Of a stretch of DNA of 47,339 nt, positions 7,576-14,662 are shown one piece after another. The notes under the pieces are model-generated. The model was given only the letters and a program-made list of their open reading frames with translations, was not told the origin of the DNA and did not search any database. Source of the DNA: CAZJAT01 sp964544145 (lineage in GTDB: Bacteria > Hydrothermota > 32-111); contig CAZJAT010000014.1 in NCBI GenBank assembly GCA_964544145.1, forward strand, positions 1-47,339, given 5' to 3'. Numbering within the stretch: the stretch's first letter is position 1; every line of letters starts with the position of its first letter. Made by a program: the position numbers and the translations under genes.

Positions 7576-8844
7576 TCATGGGAAAATGCCTCTTTCTCTG
7601 TAAACTACATCCAGCCTTCTCAATGCAACAACATATGCCGCTTGTCTCCAATCAACATCATACTCAGCTGCAGCATCACGAACCCTCTTGTAGCCTCCTG
7701 TTATAATACGGTGCAATTTCCCGTCAACCTCTTCCAATGACCAGAATTCACTTCTCTTATTCTGAAGCCATTCAAAATATGATACTATAACTCCGCCGCT
7801 GTTGCATAAAATATCAGGTATTAAATCAATTCCCTTTTCTTTTAATATTTTATCTCCATCAGGATCAGTGGGACCATTTGCTCCCTCTGCAACTAATTTC
7901 ACATTTAACCAGTCACCTGTGGCTGCAGTAATCTGATTTTCTAAGGCTGATGGTATAAAGATATCGGCTTTTACCTTAAGAAATTCTTCATGGGATATTG
8001 GCTGTGTATCTTTAAAATCTTTTACACCGCCATTTTCAATTACATAGTCAGCCAATTCATCTGCATCAATACCATTTTCCGAGATAATAGCTCCGGTTAC
8101 ATCTTCAACTGCAATTAATTTGCTTCCATGCATTTTCATTAATTTTGATGCCCATGAGCCAACATTTCCAAATCCCTGCACAATATATGTTGCTTTTGAT
8201 AAATCAAATTTATTATCATCAGCCCATTGCTCTATACAGAAGACAACACCCTGTCCGGTTGCCTTTGTTCTTCCAATGCTTCCTCCTGATTCCACTGGTT
8301 TACCTGTAATAACATGTATGGAACGCTGCCTCTCCTGTGGAGGTAAAGTTGAAAGATATGTATCAAGCATCCATGCCATAATCTGTGCATTTGTATTGAC
8401 ATCAGGTGCAGGAATATCATATTCGGGTCCTATATTACTGCCCAATGCATAAACAAATCTTCGTGAAATTCGTTCAAGTTCTGCCTTTGAGTATTTTGAA
8501 GGATCAATTTGAATCCCGCCTTTAGCTCCTCCATAAGGAATATCTGCAATTGCTGATTTCCATGTCATCCATGTTGCCAAAGCCCTAACCTCATCAATAT
8601 TCACATTAGGATGAAATCTCAATCCTCCCTTGTAGGGACCCAGTGCATTATTATGCTGAATTCTGTATCCTGTAAATATCTCAATTCTTCCATCATCCAG
8701 TTTTACCGGAAAATTCACAATTATTTCATTTGTTGTTTTTGAAAGAATTTTTCTTACATTGGAATCTAAACTAATTAAGTCAGATGCATTATTGAACTGC
8801 ATTTCAACATTTTTATAAACTGATTTCTTTTCTTTTTGTGTCAT
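7576..8844 (-). CDS. gdhA: Glutamate dehydrogenase (catalytic)
   Basis: A 422-residue GDH of the hexameric type with all key residues: K72 and K96 (substrate), catalytic K108 in GGAKGGI, and D148 in PAPDVNT. The Rossmann loop is GFGNVG. It converts glutamate to 2-oxoglutarate and ammonia with NAD(P)+ in the cytoplasm and in a peptide fermenter probably runs in the catabolic direction. Second gene of a three-gene unit: a Cys-rich small protein 19 bases before it, and the inactive-looking paralogue 42 bases after it. The only good promoter is the sigma-54 type in front of the Cys-rich gene. Cofactor preference cannot be fixed from sequence by eye. Confidence 0.95.
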   Translation of the reverse strand: MTQKEKKSVYKNVEMQFNNASDLISLDSNVRKILSKTTNEIIVNFPVKLDDGRIEIFTGYRIQHNNALGPYKGGLRFHPNVNIDEVRALATWMTWKSAIADIPYGGAKGGIQIDPSKYSKAELERISRRFVYALGSNIGPEYDIPAPDVNTNAQIMAWMLDTYLSTLPPQERQRSIHVITGKPVESGGSIGRTKATGQGVVFCIEQWADDNKFDLSKATYIVQGFGNVGSWASKLMKMHGSKLIAVEDVTGAIISENGIDADELADYVIENGGVKDFKDTQPISHEEFLKVKADIFIPSALENQITAATGDWLNVKLVAEGANGPTDPDGDKILKEKGIDLIPDILCNSGGVIVSYFEWLQNKRSEFWSLEEVDGKLHRIITGGYKRVRDAAAEYDVDWRQAAYVVALRRLDVVYRERGIFP

Positions 8845-8863
8845 TTCAAACCTCCATTACTGT

Positions 8864-9154
8864 TCAACGATATTCTTCACAATGCCAAACTCCGCCATCG
8901 GGTTTTGCAAAAATGCAATTTTCCCTATTTGCACAATTCTCGCATAAACCGGCAAACTGCTCATCAGATACATTCTTCTCAGGAATTGAAATTTTATTGA
9001 TTTTCCTCTCCTGGGAATATGTCTCAAATTCCTCACATTGATGAACAACATCAGTCATATTGCAATATATACAATCATCCTGATGAATACATGTGGAACA
9101 TAATCCTTCTTTATCCATAACCCTTTTTTGTTTTTTGATTTGAACTGTGTTCAT
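8864..9154 (-). CDS. Small protein with two repeated four-Cys motifs, gdh operon leader gene
   Basis: 96 residues from the ATG at 9154, chosen because AAAGGAG lies exactly 5 bases before it; an earlier in-frame ATG at 9178 has no such site and would lie at the expected sigma-54 transcript start. The protein is an internal duplication: each half reads LC-x2-C-x5-C-x11-CEE(F/Y), first half ending HQCEEFE, second WHCEEYR. Identical spacing of the four cysteines in both halves points to two small metal (zinc or iron) sites or Fe-S clusters. I do not recognise the family. Its position as first gene before glutamate dehydrogenase suggests a link to that enzyme, for example as a redox or regulatory partner. 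Confidence 0.75.
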   Translation of the reverse strand: MNTVQIKKQKRVMDKEGLCSTCIHQDDCIYCNMTDVVHQCEEFETYSQERKINKISIPEKNVSDEQFAGLCENCANRENCIFAKPDGGVWHCEEYR

Positions 9155-9186
9155 TTGTTCTCCTTTGTGTATTTTCATTATATGTA

Positions 9187-9202
9187 TGCAATATATATGC
9201 CA
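9187..9202 (-). promoter_or_regulatory. Sigma-54 promoter of the Cys-rich/gdh operon
   Basis: On the minus strand TGGCA (9202-9198), 6 bases, TTGCA (9191-9187). The -24 GG (9201-9200) and -12 GC (9189-9188) are exactly 12 bases apart, as sigma-54 requires. The transcript would start near 9176, giving a leader of about 22 bases that contains the AAAGGAG site. No sigma-70-like boxes compete. Confidence 0.7.
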
Positions 9203-9276
9203 AATTGTATATTTGCTCTAAGTGGTTATATTTATTATCTTGGGAAAACAGAAGTGTTCGTAAATCACAGATTTTA

Positions 9277-9313
9277 GTGGGGAATTTCTAACCATAGGGT
9301 AAATATTCCCCAC
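9277..9313. repeat. 9-bp inverted repeat, candidate enhancer site upstream of the sigma-54 promoter
   Basis: GTGGGGAAT (9277-9285) and ATTCCCCAC (9305-9313) form a perfect inverted repeat with a 19-base spacer. It lies roughly 75-112 bases upstream of the -24 box, where enhancer-binding proteins usually sit. It is not followed by a T run on the minus strand, so it is not a good terminator for the convergently placed cupin gene. Binding partner unknown. Confidence 0.45.
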
Positions 9314-9332
9314 TTATGGGCATATTCTTATA

Positions 9333-9641
9333 CTATTTGAGCTTTATTACTAGCAACACTGCCTCTTCTTCATGTCTATTGATAAATCCATGTTTATTAC
9401 CTCTATTAGAAACAACAAAGTCATGCTCCGCAATGACAATTTCTTTGTCATTCTCGCGGAAATATAATTGACCTCTCTCTACTATGAATACAGCATCCCA
9501 GTCAACCGAGTGATCAGGTATATATTCATTCTTCTTCAGTATCATCTGTATCATCTCTGTACTGTCAGTATCATAGAATTTTCTTGCAATAACTGGTTTG
9601 ACTGACTCAATAACATTGAAATCACATATTGTCTGCTTCAT
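9333..9641 (-). CDS. Small single-domain cupin protein
   Basis: 102 residues forming one cupin barrel: IPDHSVDWDAVF, then the turn VERGQLYF, then DFVVSNRGNKHGFIN, with His residues in both conserved cupin motifs as possible metal ligands. Function of such stand-alone cupins is varied (metal or small-ligand sensing, isomerase, storage) and cannot be fixed. Its ATG overlaps the stop of the hybrid cluster protein gene (ATGA), so the two are translated together. It is the third and last gene of the rrf2-hcp unit and so likely takes part in the same stress response. Confidence 0.75.
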   Translation of the reverse strand: MKQTICDFNVIESVKPVIARKFYDTDSTEMIQMILKKNEYIPDHSVDWDAVFIVERGQLYFRENDKEIVIAEHDFVVSNRGNKHGFINRHEEEAVLLVIKLK

Positions 9642-11290
9642 TTATTTTCTCCAAGTATTGCTTTTAGATCATTTTCAGGTGTATCAATGGACATGATATG
9701 AAATTTTTCAATCAATATATCAAGAACCGGTTTCTTAATAAAGGCAGGCAATGTGGGTCCAAGCCTTATATTCTTTACATCAAGATATAAAAGTGAGAGG
9801 AGAATGCATACTGCCTTCTGTTCATACCAAGAAAGTATAAGCGACAGTGGTAGAGAATTGATATTCGTGTTAAATGCTTCTGCAAGTGCCATTGCAATTT
9901 TTACAGCCGAATATGCATCATTGCATTGACCTATATCCAATAATCTCGGAACACCCTCAATATCACTGAACTCCATTTTGTTGAATCTGTATTTGCCGCA
10001 TGCAAGCGTCAATATCACACAATCATTAGGGACCTGTTCAGCTAATTTTGTGTAATAATTCCGGCCTGTCTTTGCTCCATCACAACCACCTATAAGGAAT
10101 AAATGCCTTATCTTTCCGCTTTTAATTAGATTTATAACCTTCTCTGCAACTCCAAGAACTGCATTGTGACCGAATCCCACAGTGATGAATTTCTCTACTT
10201 CATCTTCTATAAATCCCTCTGCATTTATTGCTGCATCAATAACATCTTTGAAATTACCATTTTCTACATGCTTAACTCCCGGCCATTGCACTAATCCCGT
10301 TGTGAAAATCCTATTTTTATATGTATTCCTGGGTTTCTGAATGCAATTAGTTGTCATCAGAATAGAACCAGGAAATACATCAAATTCCTTGGCCTGATCC
10401 TGCCATGCTCCTCCGTAATTGCCTGCCAGATGTTCATATTTATTCAGATCTGGATAACCATGGGCAGGAAGCATCTCTCCATGTGTATATATATTGATAC
10501 CTGTACCCTCGGTCTGTTCAAGTAACATTTTCAGGTCTTTCAGATCATGTCCGGAAACTAGAATGCATTTGCCTTTTATTGGAGTTATTCTAACATTTGT
10601 CGGGACAGGATGGCCATATGCATTTGTATTTGCAGTATCAAGCATTTCCATTACCCTTACATTAAGTTCGCCTACTGCCAATACCTTGCCTAGCAATGCA
10701 TCTGTGTCATGTCCCCTATCTGCAGTAAATGCCATTATCTCATGGAATGTCCTATATACATCATTATCTTCAATTCCCAAAATCATTGCATGGTCAGCAT
10801 ATGAAGCAGTACCTTTGAGCCCGTATAATATAAGGTGATACAATCCCGCATTCACTTCTCCCAGTTCCTCTACATCCCTGTTAAATGTGTGCTGTGATGC
10901 AAATGCCTTCATTTCATCTGAATTTTCCGGCACAGTATACTGCTTGATTATTTTTTTTGCATCACATAAAGATTCATCATGATTGCATAAATTCTTGCAT
11001 AATTGAAATGCCTTGTTAAGCATATGATTACCCTTGATGAGTATTTGGGCAATGGTGTCAGGGTCAAAATTTACATTGGTCACAGTGGAGAATAGACCCT
11101 CTATGAGGAATCTGTCAATCTCCAAATCATGTCTCCCATGTTCATATACCTTGACAGCAAGCAAAGACAATCCCTTTAGCTGATAAATCAACAGATCTTG
11201 GATATCCGATGTCAAGGCATCTTTGCCGCAAACCCCTGCAACAGTACAGGCCTCGCCATTTACTGTTTGTTCACATTGATAGCAAAACAT
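9638..11290 (-). CDS. hcp: Hybrid cluster protein (hydroxylamine reductase)
   Basis: 550 residues, the usual length for class I Hcp. The N-terminal cluster ligands are C3, C6, C15 and C21 (C-x2-C-x8-C-x5-C), the spacing of the [4Fe-4S] class I form of strict anaerobes. All hybrid-cluster ligand motifs are present in order: SGHDLKDL (His), THGEMLPAHG (Glu), MTTNCIQKP (Cys), IGGCDGAKTG (Cys), LACGKYRF (Cys), IGQCNDAYS (Cys), and SWYEQKAV (Glu and Lys). Hcp reduces nitric oxide or hydroxylamine in the cytoplasm and protects anaerobes against nitrosative stress. It follows the Rrf2 regulator gene by 12 bases with a GGGGG-type ribosome site and is probably controlled by it. Confidence 0.96.
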   Translation of the reverse strand: MFCYQCEQTVNGEACTVAGVCGKDALTSDIQDLLIYQLKGLSLLAVKVYEHGRHDLEIDRFLIEGLFSTVTNVNFDPDTIAQILIKGNHMLNKAFQLCKNLCNHDESLCDAKKIIKQYTVPENSDEMKAFASQHTFNRDVEELGEVNAGLYHLILYGLKGTASYADHAMILGIEDNDVYRTFHEIMAFTADRGHDTDALLGKVLAVGELNVRVMEMLDTANTNAYGHPVPTNVRITPIKGKCILVSGHDLKDLKMLLEQTEGTGINIYTHGEMLPAHGYPDLNKYEHLAGNYGGAWQDQAKEFDVFPGSILMTTNCIQKPRNTYKNRIFTTGLVQWPGVKHVENGNFKDVIDAAINAEGFIEDEVEKFITVGFGHNAVLGVAEKVINLIKSGKIRHLFLIGGCDGAKTGRNYYTKLAEQVPNDCVILTLACGKYRFNKMEFSDIEGVPRLLDIGQCNDAYSAVKIAMALAEAFNTNINSLPLSLILSWYEQKAVCILLSLLYLDVKNIRLGPTLPAFIKKPVLDILIEKFHIMSIDTPENDLKAILGENK

Positions 11291-11302
11291 AATAACCCCC
11301 TT

Positions 11303-11707
11303 TTAATTATTTATTATATCCATTAATGTCCTTTTCTCCATAAACTGATAGAATTCATCAGTAAGCTGCTTTACAATGCCGCCGAAAATACATTTCTCAA
11401 ATGGACAGTCAGTATGTTTAAAAGGACATTTTCCCCTGTCTATTCTGCCTTCTAACAATTCATAAATCATAAGTAAATTGATTTTCTCTGGTTCTCTTTT
11501 CAGCGTAAATCCGCCCTTAGGCCCTCTTGTTGACTGAACATAATCTTCCTTTGCAAATAGCTGCATTACCTTGGATAAGTGATTTGAAGACGTCCCTGTC
11601 ATAGAAGCCAATTTGTTCACGGAAATTCTTTTCCCTTCTTTGGCTATCAATGCCAGAGCATGAATACCCAGATATGTTGCTTCAGACATTTTTATTATAC
11701 TTGCCAT
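11303..11707 (-). CDS. Rrf2 family Fe-S transcription regulator (NsrR/IscR-like) of the hcp operon
   Basis: 134 residues. N-terminal winged helix with the typical helix-turn-helix ISVNKLASMTGTSSNHLSKVMQ and wing STRGPKGGFTL. Three cysteines follow in KCPFKHTDCPFEKC (C-x6-C-x4-C), where Rrf2 proteins such as NsrR and IscR bind a [2Fe-2S] or [4Fe-4S] cluster that senses NO, oxygen or Fe-S status. It is the first gene of a unit with hcp and a cupin, which favours NO/nitrosative sensing. A perfect 10+10 palindrome overlaps its own -10 box, so autorepression is expected. AGGAGG lies just before the ATG. Confidence 0.92.
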   Translation of the reverse strand: MASIIKMSEATYLGIHALALIAKEGKRISVNKLASMTGTSSNHLSKVMQLFAKEDYVQSTRGPKGGFTLKREPEKINLLMIYELLEGRIDRGKCPFKHTDCPFEKCIFGGIVKQLTDEFYQFMEKRTLMDIINN

Positions 11708-11717
11708 ACATCCTCCT

Positions 11718-11741
11718 ATTTAGGTATTATTATACCTAAAT
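11718..11741. promoter_or_regulatory. Palindromic operator, probable Rrf2 binding site
   Basis: ATTTAGGTAT, 4 bases, ATACCTAAAT: a perfect 10-bp inverted repeat covering the -10 box and start region of the rrf2-hcp-cupin promoter. The size and AT-rich symmetric form fit Rrf2 operators. No second copy was noticed in the window. Confidence 0.75.
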
Positions 11742-11756
11742 ACCATTTTTTGTCAA
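11729..11756 (-). promoter_or_regulatory. Consensus sigma-70 promoter of the rrf2-hcp operon
   Basis: TTGACA (11756-11751), 16-base spacer, TATAAT (11734-11729), both hexamers perfect. The leader before the ATG at 11707 is only about 15 bases and contains AGGAGG. A consensus promoter under a palindromic operator indicates strong expression held back by a repressor. Confidence 0.85.
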
Positions 11757-12060
11757 TCTCCTTTTATTTCTCATAAGAAATGTACTTGAAAGAAATATGT
11801 TTCCACTCAATAATTTACTGTATGAATACATCTCTCTGAAAGCATCTTTCATGACCCAAGACCTCTCATTATATGCGGAAATATTGCACTAATACGGAGC
11901 CATATGTGCTTCTCGTCTGAGGAGCTGTGTAGGTACATCGTTATGAATTACACATTATACAATCTCTAATTGAGTCAGGGGAACAGGAATATGGGCAAGA
12001 CTGAAACAAATGGTTTATTTCGGACAAATTTCACATTACTTTAATCATATATTGACTATC
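11757..12060. other. Intergenic stretch of about 300 bases without recognised gene
   Basis: Between the divergent rrf2 and hsp20 promoters. I find no tRNA, riboswitch or clear terminator. There is a small hairpin GAAAG-CAT-CTTTC (about 11838-11850) and a 17-codon reading frame starting at 11991 (MGKTETNG...) with a weak AGGAAT site before it; neither is convincing. The part 11850-12010 is less AT-rich than usual for spacers here, so a small RNA or a gene remnant is possible. Confidence 0.4.
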
Positions 12061-12088
12061 TTGACAAAACTGAATTAAAAATTATATT
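12061..12088 (+). promoter_or_regulatory. Sigma-70-type promoter of the hsp20 gene
   Basis: TTGACA (12061-12066), 16-base spacer, TATATT (12083-12088), about 23 bases before the ATG. No CIRCE (HrcA) inverted repeat is present, so heat control, if any, is by other means. Confidence 0.65.
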
Positions 12089-12111
12089 TCGGGAAATAAA
12101 AGGAGGTCAGC

Positions 12112-12558
12112 ATGAAAGATGAATTAAAAAAACTCAAACCAATGAGTGATCTATTTGATCTAAAACGGGAAATGGATTCCTTGTTCAGCACGAGGTTCCC
12201 CAAATCATTCTTTGACAGTTATTTTTCCGATCAGACATGGACACCTGTTATAGACATTGAAGAGGATAAGGATCAATTCACTGTCTCTGCGGAACTGCCC
12301 GGAATGAAAAAGGATGATATTGATATCAGTATTGATGACAATATTATCATTATATCCGGCGAAAGAGCATCAAAAAAAGAAGAAAAAGAAAAGACATATC
12401 ACAGGATTGAACGCGCTTATGGTAAATTCTACAGAGCAATTTCACTGCCAAGGGATATTGATGAATCAAAAATCAAAGCTTCATTCAATGATGGAATACT
12501 GGTAGTATGTCTCCCTAAATCTGAAAAATCCATTAAACGTCAAATAGAGATCAAATAA
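12112..12558 (+). CDS. Small heat shock protein, Hsp20/alpha-crystallin family
   Basis: 148 residues. N-terminal arm with LFDLKREMDSLF, then the alpha-crystallin domain from about residue 42 (WTPVIDIEEDKDQFTVSAELPGM) through the A-x-x-x-G-x-L type end motif ASFNDGILVV, and a short C-terminal tail ending RQIEIK, where the I-x-I motif for oligomer contacts is expected (IEI). It binds unfolding proteins without ATP and hands them to other chaperones. AAAGGAGG lies 6-7 bases before the ATG. Single gene between a promoter and a bidirectional terminator. Confidence 0.95.
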   Translation: MKDELKKLKPMSDLFDLKREMDSLFSTRFPKSFFDSYFSDQTWTPVIDIEEDKDQFTVSAELPGMKKDDIDISIDDNIIIISGERASKKEEKEKTYHRIERAYGKFYRAISLPRDIDESKIKASFNDGILVVCLPKSEKSIKRQIEIK

Positions 12559-12584
12559 AAAAAGCCCCTTAAGGGGCTTTTTTT
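12557..12584. terminator. Bidirectional intrinsic terminator between convergent genes
   Basis: AGCCCC-TTAA-GGGGCT stem flanked by seven A on one side and seven T on the other. It serves hsp20 (plus) and the lipoprotein gene ending at 12583 (minus). Confidence 0.92.
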
Positions 12585-13272
12585 ATTGAATAACAAATTG
12601 CGTTATTCCTGTTGTCATTACAACAGATTGACTTTCCTCAATATCAGATATGCTTGTTGAAACTTCCATGAAGTATATATTGGTACTAAGCGGTGTACCT
12701 GAATATATTAATTCTGTGTCAGCAGTGATTGTTTCCCATAATATCTGTTTAGTAGTATCTCTGAGTATAACTTTATATTGCCCTTCAGGATTTACATCAT
12801 TGAAAACTATATTGAAATTGTCATCACTGATACTCAGATCCGAAAGATCGGGAGAATAAAAATAAAGTTTTGGAATGACTATTTTGTATTCATTCATCAA
12901 CTTTTCATTACCTGAACCCACAAGTGTAAGTTTATAATAATAGTCATTTCCTGATAATATTGAGTCTGTAACAGTTGATGATGACGATACAGGAACTGAT
13001 TTCAGATTAGTATATGATGCATTGTCGCCGACAGATTTATCAATCCTTATCTCTGTTCCGCTCAATGTTTGAAGTACATTCCATGATAGAAGAACCGCAC
13101 CGGCTGAATATACTGTGTCCCCTTCACTTACATTGTCAGGATTAAAAAACAATCTCTGTGATATAAATGTTCCTGTGTATAGATAAATACCGGTGATATC
13201 CGTTTCTGTATTTATCAGTGTACATGAGATCATTAACATTAAAACAAGTAAAATTAAAATATTTTTTTTCAT
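12583..13272 (-). CDS. Putative lipoprotein with fibronectin-III-like middle
   Basis: 229 residues. A lipoprotein signal peptide ends in the lipobox MISC (Cys at about 17), so the protein should be lipid-anchored in a membrane facing the periplasm or outside. The middle (about 55-115, with LLSWNVLQ and YYYKLTLVGSG) looks like a fibronectin type III or similar beta-sandwich, as does the C-terminal part (ending ITQFVIQ). No enzyme motif is seen. It stands alone with its own promoter and shares a terminator with hsp20. Function unknown. Confidence 0.75.
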   Translation of the reverse strand: MKKNILILLVLMLMISCTLINTETDITGIYLYTGTFISQRLFFNPDNVSEGDTVYSAGAVLLSWNVLQTLSGTEIRIDKSVGDNASYTNLKSVPVSSSSTVTDSILSGNDYYYKLTLVGSGNEKLMNEYKIVIPKLYFYSPDLSDLSISDDNFNIVFNDVNPEGQYKVILRDTTKQILWETITADTELIYSGTPLSTNIYFMEVSTSISDIEESQSVVMTTGITQFVIQ

Positions 13273-13291
13273 ACAAACCCCTTTTGACTTT

Positions 13292-13319
13292 ATTATAATT
13301 AATTAATAAATATTTACAA
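13292..13319 (-). promoter_or_regulatory. Sigma-70-type promoter of the 12583-13272 lipoprotein gene
   Basis: TTGTAA (13319-13314), 16-base spacer, TATAAT (13297-13292). The leader of about 15 bases holds an AAAAGGGG ribosome site before the ATG at 13272. Confidence 0.65.
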
Positions 13320-13325
13320 GTTATA

Positions 13326-13353
13326 TTGACATTAAACAATAATGCAATACAAT
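13326..13353 (+). promoter_or_regulatory. Sigma-70-type promoter of the 13379-14065 lipoprotein gene
   Basis: TTGACA (13326-13331), 16-base spacer, TACAAT (13348-13353), followed by AAGGAG five bases before the ATG at 13379. It is divergent from, and very close to, the promoter at 13292-13319. Confidence 0.7.
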
Positions 13354-13378
13354 TCAAATAAATCAATAAGGAGATTCT

Positions 13379-14065
13379 ATGATAAAGAAATCATTGATGG
13401 TTACAATAATAGTCATTGTTATGATAATGACTGTTTCTTCATGCTCTAATCCCCAAAAGAAAATGGTCGGAAGATGGATAATCAATCCTGATTCCAAGAT
13501 TCCGGATCTGCCCATTGAAATTACTGAGGATAATTCAGTGATTATTATGGAGAATGCCATGGATTTAGAGATTACAGAGGTTAAAGACGGTATTGTTTAT
13601 GGCAACATTTCAGCACCAGGCGGTTTATCCGTAACACTGCAGTATGATTCAAAGAATGATATAGTTATTATTGAAGCCATGCAGAATCAGTCAACATATG
13701 TCAGGTTTACCGGTACAGATGATGAATGGACAGCCCAGAATGAACATGCATTAATAATGCAAAAAGAAGCTCTAGTAAGAATCAATATCTACGCTTTGGA
13801 AATGACATTTAAGCAGTATAAAGAAGATAAGGGAAAATTTCCTAAAAAATATGAGGATATCAAGGATATGCTTCCTCCAAATATTGTAAATCCCTTTGAC
13901 TATCAGAAACAAGCTGTTTACTACGGAAATGAGGATGCTCAATATAATGCTGAACGTTTAGGAGCAGTATATATTAAATTTGATAAAAAGGGTGAAAATC
14001 TGGATATAGTGGGATATGGAATAGACCAGTTGATTCGACTTGATGACGATTCATTCAATATGTAA
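13379..14065 (+). CDS. Putative lipoprotein with pseudopilin-like C-terminal domain
   Basis: 228 residues. Signal peptide with lipobox VSSC (Cys about 22). The following 70 residues contain GRWIINPDSKIP and a short beta-rich domain like those of small stress-type lipoproteins. From about residue 135 the sequence INIYALEMTFKQYKEDKGKFP, then NPFDYQKQAVYY and GYGI, resembles the globular C-terminal part of type II secretion pseudopilins (GspG-like), but here without the pilin N-terminal helix. Own promoter, strong AAGGAG ribosome site and own terminator. Function unknown; the pilin-like resemblance is from motif impression only. Confidence 0.72.
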   Translation: MIKKSLMVTIIVIVMIMTVSSCSNPQKKMVGRWIINPDSKIPDLPIEITEDNSVIIMENAMDLEITEVKDGIVYGNISAPGGLSVTLQYDSKNDIVIIEAMQNQSTYVRFTGTDDEWTAQNEHALIMQKEALVRINIYALEMTFKQYKEDKGKFPKKYEDIKDMLPPNIVNPFDYQKQAVYYGNEDAQYNAERLGAVYIKFDKKGENLDIVGYGIDQLIRLDDDSFNM

Positions 14066-14077
14066 TCTAGCTATTTA

Positions 14078-14109
14078 AAAGGGCGGATGAATCCGCCCTT
14101 TCTATTTTT
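14078..14109 (+). terminator. Intrinsic terminator after the lipoprotein gene
   Basis: Perfect 11-bp stem AAAGGGCGGAT / ATCCGCCCTTT with a 2-base loop (14089-14090), followed by TCTATTTTT. Confidence 0.88.
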
Positions 14110-14152
14110 CATTGCAAAATCATCCATAATATAATAATTGATTTCAGTGGTA

Positions 14153-14180
14153 TTGACTAAATCAAGGGCAGGTCTATAAT
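14153..14180 (+). promoter_or_regulatory. Sigma-70-type promoter of the EIIA/antiporter operon
   Basis: TTGACT (14153-14158), 16-base spacer, TATAAT (14175-14180), followed by a leader of about 32 bases with GAGAGG before the ATG at 14219. Confidence 0.72.
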
Positions 14181-14218
14181 ATTTCAACATTTCCAATAAT
14201 TTTTAATGAGAGGCTTTT

Positions 14219-14662
14219 ATGTATTTTGATAAGTACTGTAATCAATCAAACATTATCATAAGCAGTGATGTGGAAAAAAGGATTATTCTTAACAATTTAA
14301 TTGCCATGATAGATGTCTCAAATGAAGAAAAACGAATTATTGAAAATACAATTTTCTATAGAGAAGAACTCATGAGCACAGGAATCGGATTGGGTGTTGC
14401 AATACCCCATGCCCGACTGGAAAATATTAATGATATTCAAATATTTGTATGCGTATTAAAAAAAGAATGTAAGGATTATGAATCCATTGACAACTTACCC
14501 GTCACTACAGTATTTCTGATAATACTTCCCAAAGAAAAACATAAAGAGTACATTCAAATCCTCTCAGCCATTGTTAAAGATATTAAAAACAACAATCTTG
14601 TTGCTGACATACATAATGCTGATAATGAAACAGAGATCTATGAAAGGTTGATGAAGATATGA
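14219..14662 (+). CDS. PTS EIIA domain protein, nitrogen/fructose type (PtsN-like)
   Basis: 147 residues, one EIIA domain. The phosphorylatable histidine is H64 in GVAIPHARL; the family signature STGIGLGVAIPHAR is intact. In the PtsN branch this protein signals rather than transports, and is known in other bacteria to control potassium and cation transporters. Its stop overlaps the start of a cation/proton antiporter gene by 4 bases, so it very likely regulates that transporter. No HPr or enzyme I gene is in the window, so how it is phosphorylated is open. Confidence 0.9.
   Translation: MYFDKYCNQSNIIISSDVEKRIILNNLIAMIDVSNEEKRIIENTIFYREELMSTGIGLGVAIPHARLENINDIQIFVCVLKKECKDYESIDNLPVTTVFLIILPKEKHKEYIQILSAIVKDIKNNNLVADIHNADNETEIYERLMKI

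Noticed and set aside
9277..9313. Inverted repeat GTGGGGAAT/ATTCCCCAC as terminator of the hcp operon
   Set aside because: Loop of 19 bases and no T run after the stem on the minus strand; the position fits an enhancer site for the sigma-54 promoter better.
11757..12111. CIRCE element (HrcA operator) in front of hsp20
   Set aside because: No TTAGCACTC-N9-GAGTGCTAA-like inverted repeat is present.
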